Assembly: GCA_020696885.1 (NCBI GenBank)
Contig: JAJFMS010000292.1
Coordinates: forward strand, 1 to 5,554
Direction: 5' to 3'
Source: Armatimonadota bacterium
GTDB taxonomy: Bacteria; Armatimonadota; SYMT01
DNA length: 5,554 bases
The position numbers and the translations under genes were made by a program. The notes under the pieces are model-generated. The model had not been told where the DNA came from and ran no database searches. It was given only the letters and a program-made list of their open reading frames with translations. Within the stretch, counting starts at the first letter, position 1. Every line of letters starts with the position of its first letter. Positions 4,663 to 5,554 of the stretch are shown piece by piece.

Positions 4663-5554
4663 TTAGCCGTTTGCTGCCAGGCTGGCACACACCAGCTCTT
4701 CGTCGTTGCGGGCGAAGACGTGCTGGTTGGCGAAGGCGGGGTGGGACCAGCAGACGCCGCCGCGCTCGTTGAGCTGGCCGCGGGTGGGCTTGATCAACTG
4801 GGCGCGGCTGATCTCCTCGTAGCCCTTGGGCGACAGCCGCGCGATGATGAGCTGGCCGCGCTCGTTGAAGATCCAGGTGCGGTCCCCGTTCCGGATCAGG
4901 TGGGCGGCAGCCCAGCGCGCCTTCGGCACCGCCTCCAGGCTCTCCCAGAGCCGATCGCCGGTCTTCGCGTCCAGGCACCGCAGCTCGCCCGAGGCGTCGA
5001 AGCCGTAGACGTGGTCCGCGGTCAGGATCGGGGTGGAGATGAGCGAGTGGAGCGCGTCCGTGCGGGCTTCCGTGGCGCCGCGGCGCTGCCAGAGCGTTTC
5101 GACCGCCAGCCGGTCCTTCGGCACCCGGAGCATTAAGGAGCCGTCGATCGCGCTGGTGACGAAGAGGCGCTCGCCGTTCAACACCGGCGTGGCGACGCCG
5201 ATCGGCCAGCGCAGGCGTTTGAACGGCGCTTCCCAGTGGAGCTTCCCCGTGGTGGGCTCCAGCCCGACCACCCGGTCTGCGGTCCACGCTACGAGGACCC
5301 GTTTCCCGGCCTGATCGATCACCACCGGCGCGGAGTAGGCGGCCGGGTCGCTCAGGGTCTTCCAGCGCTCGGTTCCGGTCTTTCGATCCAGCGCTACCAC
5401 GCAGGCGTCCTTCCCGCCGATCTGGAGGATGAGAAGGTCGCCCTCGATCAGCGGCGCGGCGGTGATGCCCCAGGTCGGCAGGTCGATCTCGTACTGCTTG
5501 CCGAGCTCCTTGCTCCAGAGCACCTTGCCCTTCGCGGCGTCGAAGCAGAAGAGG
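4663..5554 (-). CDS. PQQ-like beta-propeller protein, N-terminus outside the window
   Basis: The C-terminal 296 residues are visible; the frame is open to the right edge (first full codon at 5553), so start and any signal peptide are missing. Blade motifs of the type h.h.D..TG...W recur at fragment residues 1-13 (LFCFDAAKGKVLW), 52-64 (VVALDRKTGTERW), 95-107 (VVGLEPTTGKLHW) and 191-203 (LRCLDAKTGDRLW). Diverged blades lie near 140-155 and 236-248. The end, GGVCWSHPAFANQHVFARND (265-284) then EELVCASLAANG, looks like the closing blade of a planctomycete-type family. It differs from the two tandem copies: it lacks MQNHHGG and the LYLRDQD ending, so it is a distant relative and not a third recent copy. 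It is convergent with the small exported gene, 81 bp apart. The reaction and ligand are unknown; export is likely by analogy but cannot be seen here. Confidence 0.88.
   Translation of the reverse strand, partial: LFCFDAAKGKVLWSKELGKQYEIDLPTWGITAAPLIEGDLLILQIGGKDACVVALDRKTGTERWKTLSDPAAYSAPVVIDQAGKRVLVAWTADRVVGLEPTTGKLHWEAPFKRLRWPIGVATPVLNGERLFVTSAIDGSLMLRVPKDRLAVETLWQRRGATEARTDALHSLISTPILTADHVYGFDASGELRCLDAKTGDRLWESLEAVPKARWAAAHLIRNGDRTWIFNERGQLIIARLSPKGYEEISRAQLIKPTRGQLNERGGVCWSHPAFANQHVFARNDEELVCASLAANG

Noticed and set aside
4624..5136. Plus-strand frame of 170 codons opposite the third propeller gene
   Set aside because: It is antisense to a clear propeller coding sequence, begins inside the terminator, and has no domain signal.

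Overview
The window comes from a GC-rich bacterial chromosome. No rRNA or tRNA is present, so the phylum is not fixed. Several secreted PQQ-like beta-propeller proteins with a 'WPQWRG..RTG.S' N-terminus suggest Planctomycetota or another phylum rich in these proteins (Acidobacteriota, Armatimonadota, Verrucomicrobiota). This is inference from family knowledge, with low confidence.

Layout. (1) Bases 2-322 hold the 3' end of lepA (elongation factor 4). (2) Bases 323-569 are a spacer with two short repeat types, a heptamer array and a 30-bp direct repeat, plus a possible extended -10 promoter. (3) Bases 570-1160 encode a stand-alone nucleotidyltransferase related to the AbiEii/MNT toxin-type superfamily, with no partner gene visible. 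(4) Bases 1161-1361 are a structured leader with an operator-like inverted repeat and two further hairpins. (5) Bases 1362-2666 and 2693-3970 are two tandem, clearly paralogous exported beta-propeller genes 26 bp apart, with a perfect 10-bp hairpin across the first stop codon. (6) Bases 3971-4113 carry an octamer repeat array that folds into a long hairpin. (7) Bases 4114-4581 encode a small exported protein of unknown family. (8) A heptamer array and an intrinsic terminator lie at 4578-4650. (9) Bases 4663-5554 on the minus strand are a third beta-propeller gene, convergent with the others and cut by the window edge.

Working together. The two tandem propellers, and possibly the small exported protein behind them, look like one plus-strand operon ending at the terminator near 4650. 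All three carry Sec-type signal peptides, so they act outside the cytoplasm. The convergent propeller is a more distant relative. Their role is unknown; automatic names such as BamB or PQQ-dehydrogenase are not supported by catalytic features visible here.

Nothing proves a new defence or mobile system. The least ordinary content is non-coding: two families of short-unit intergenic repeats (7 bp and 8 bp) placed just after stop codons, and several strong hairpins around the propeller operon.
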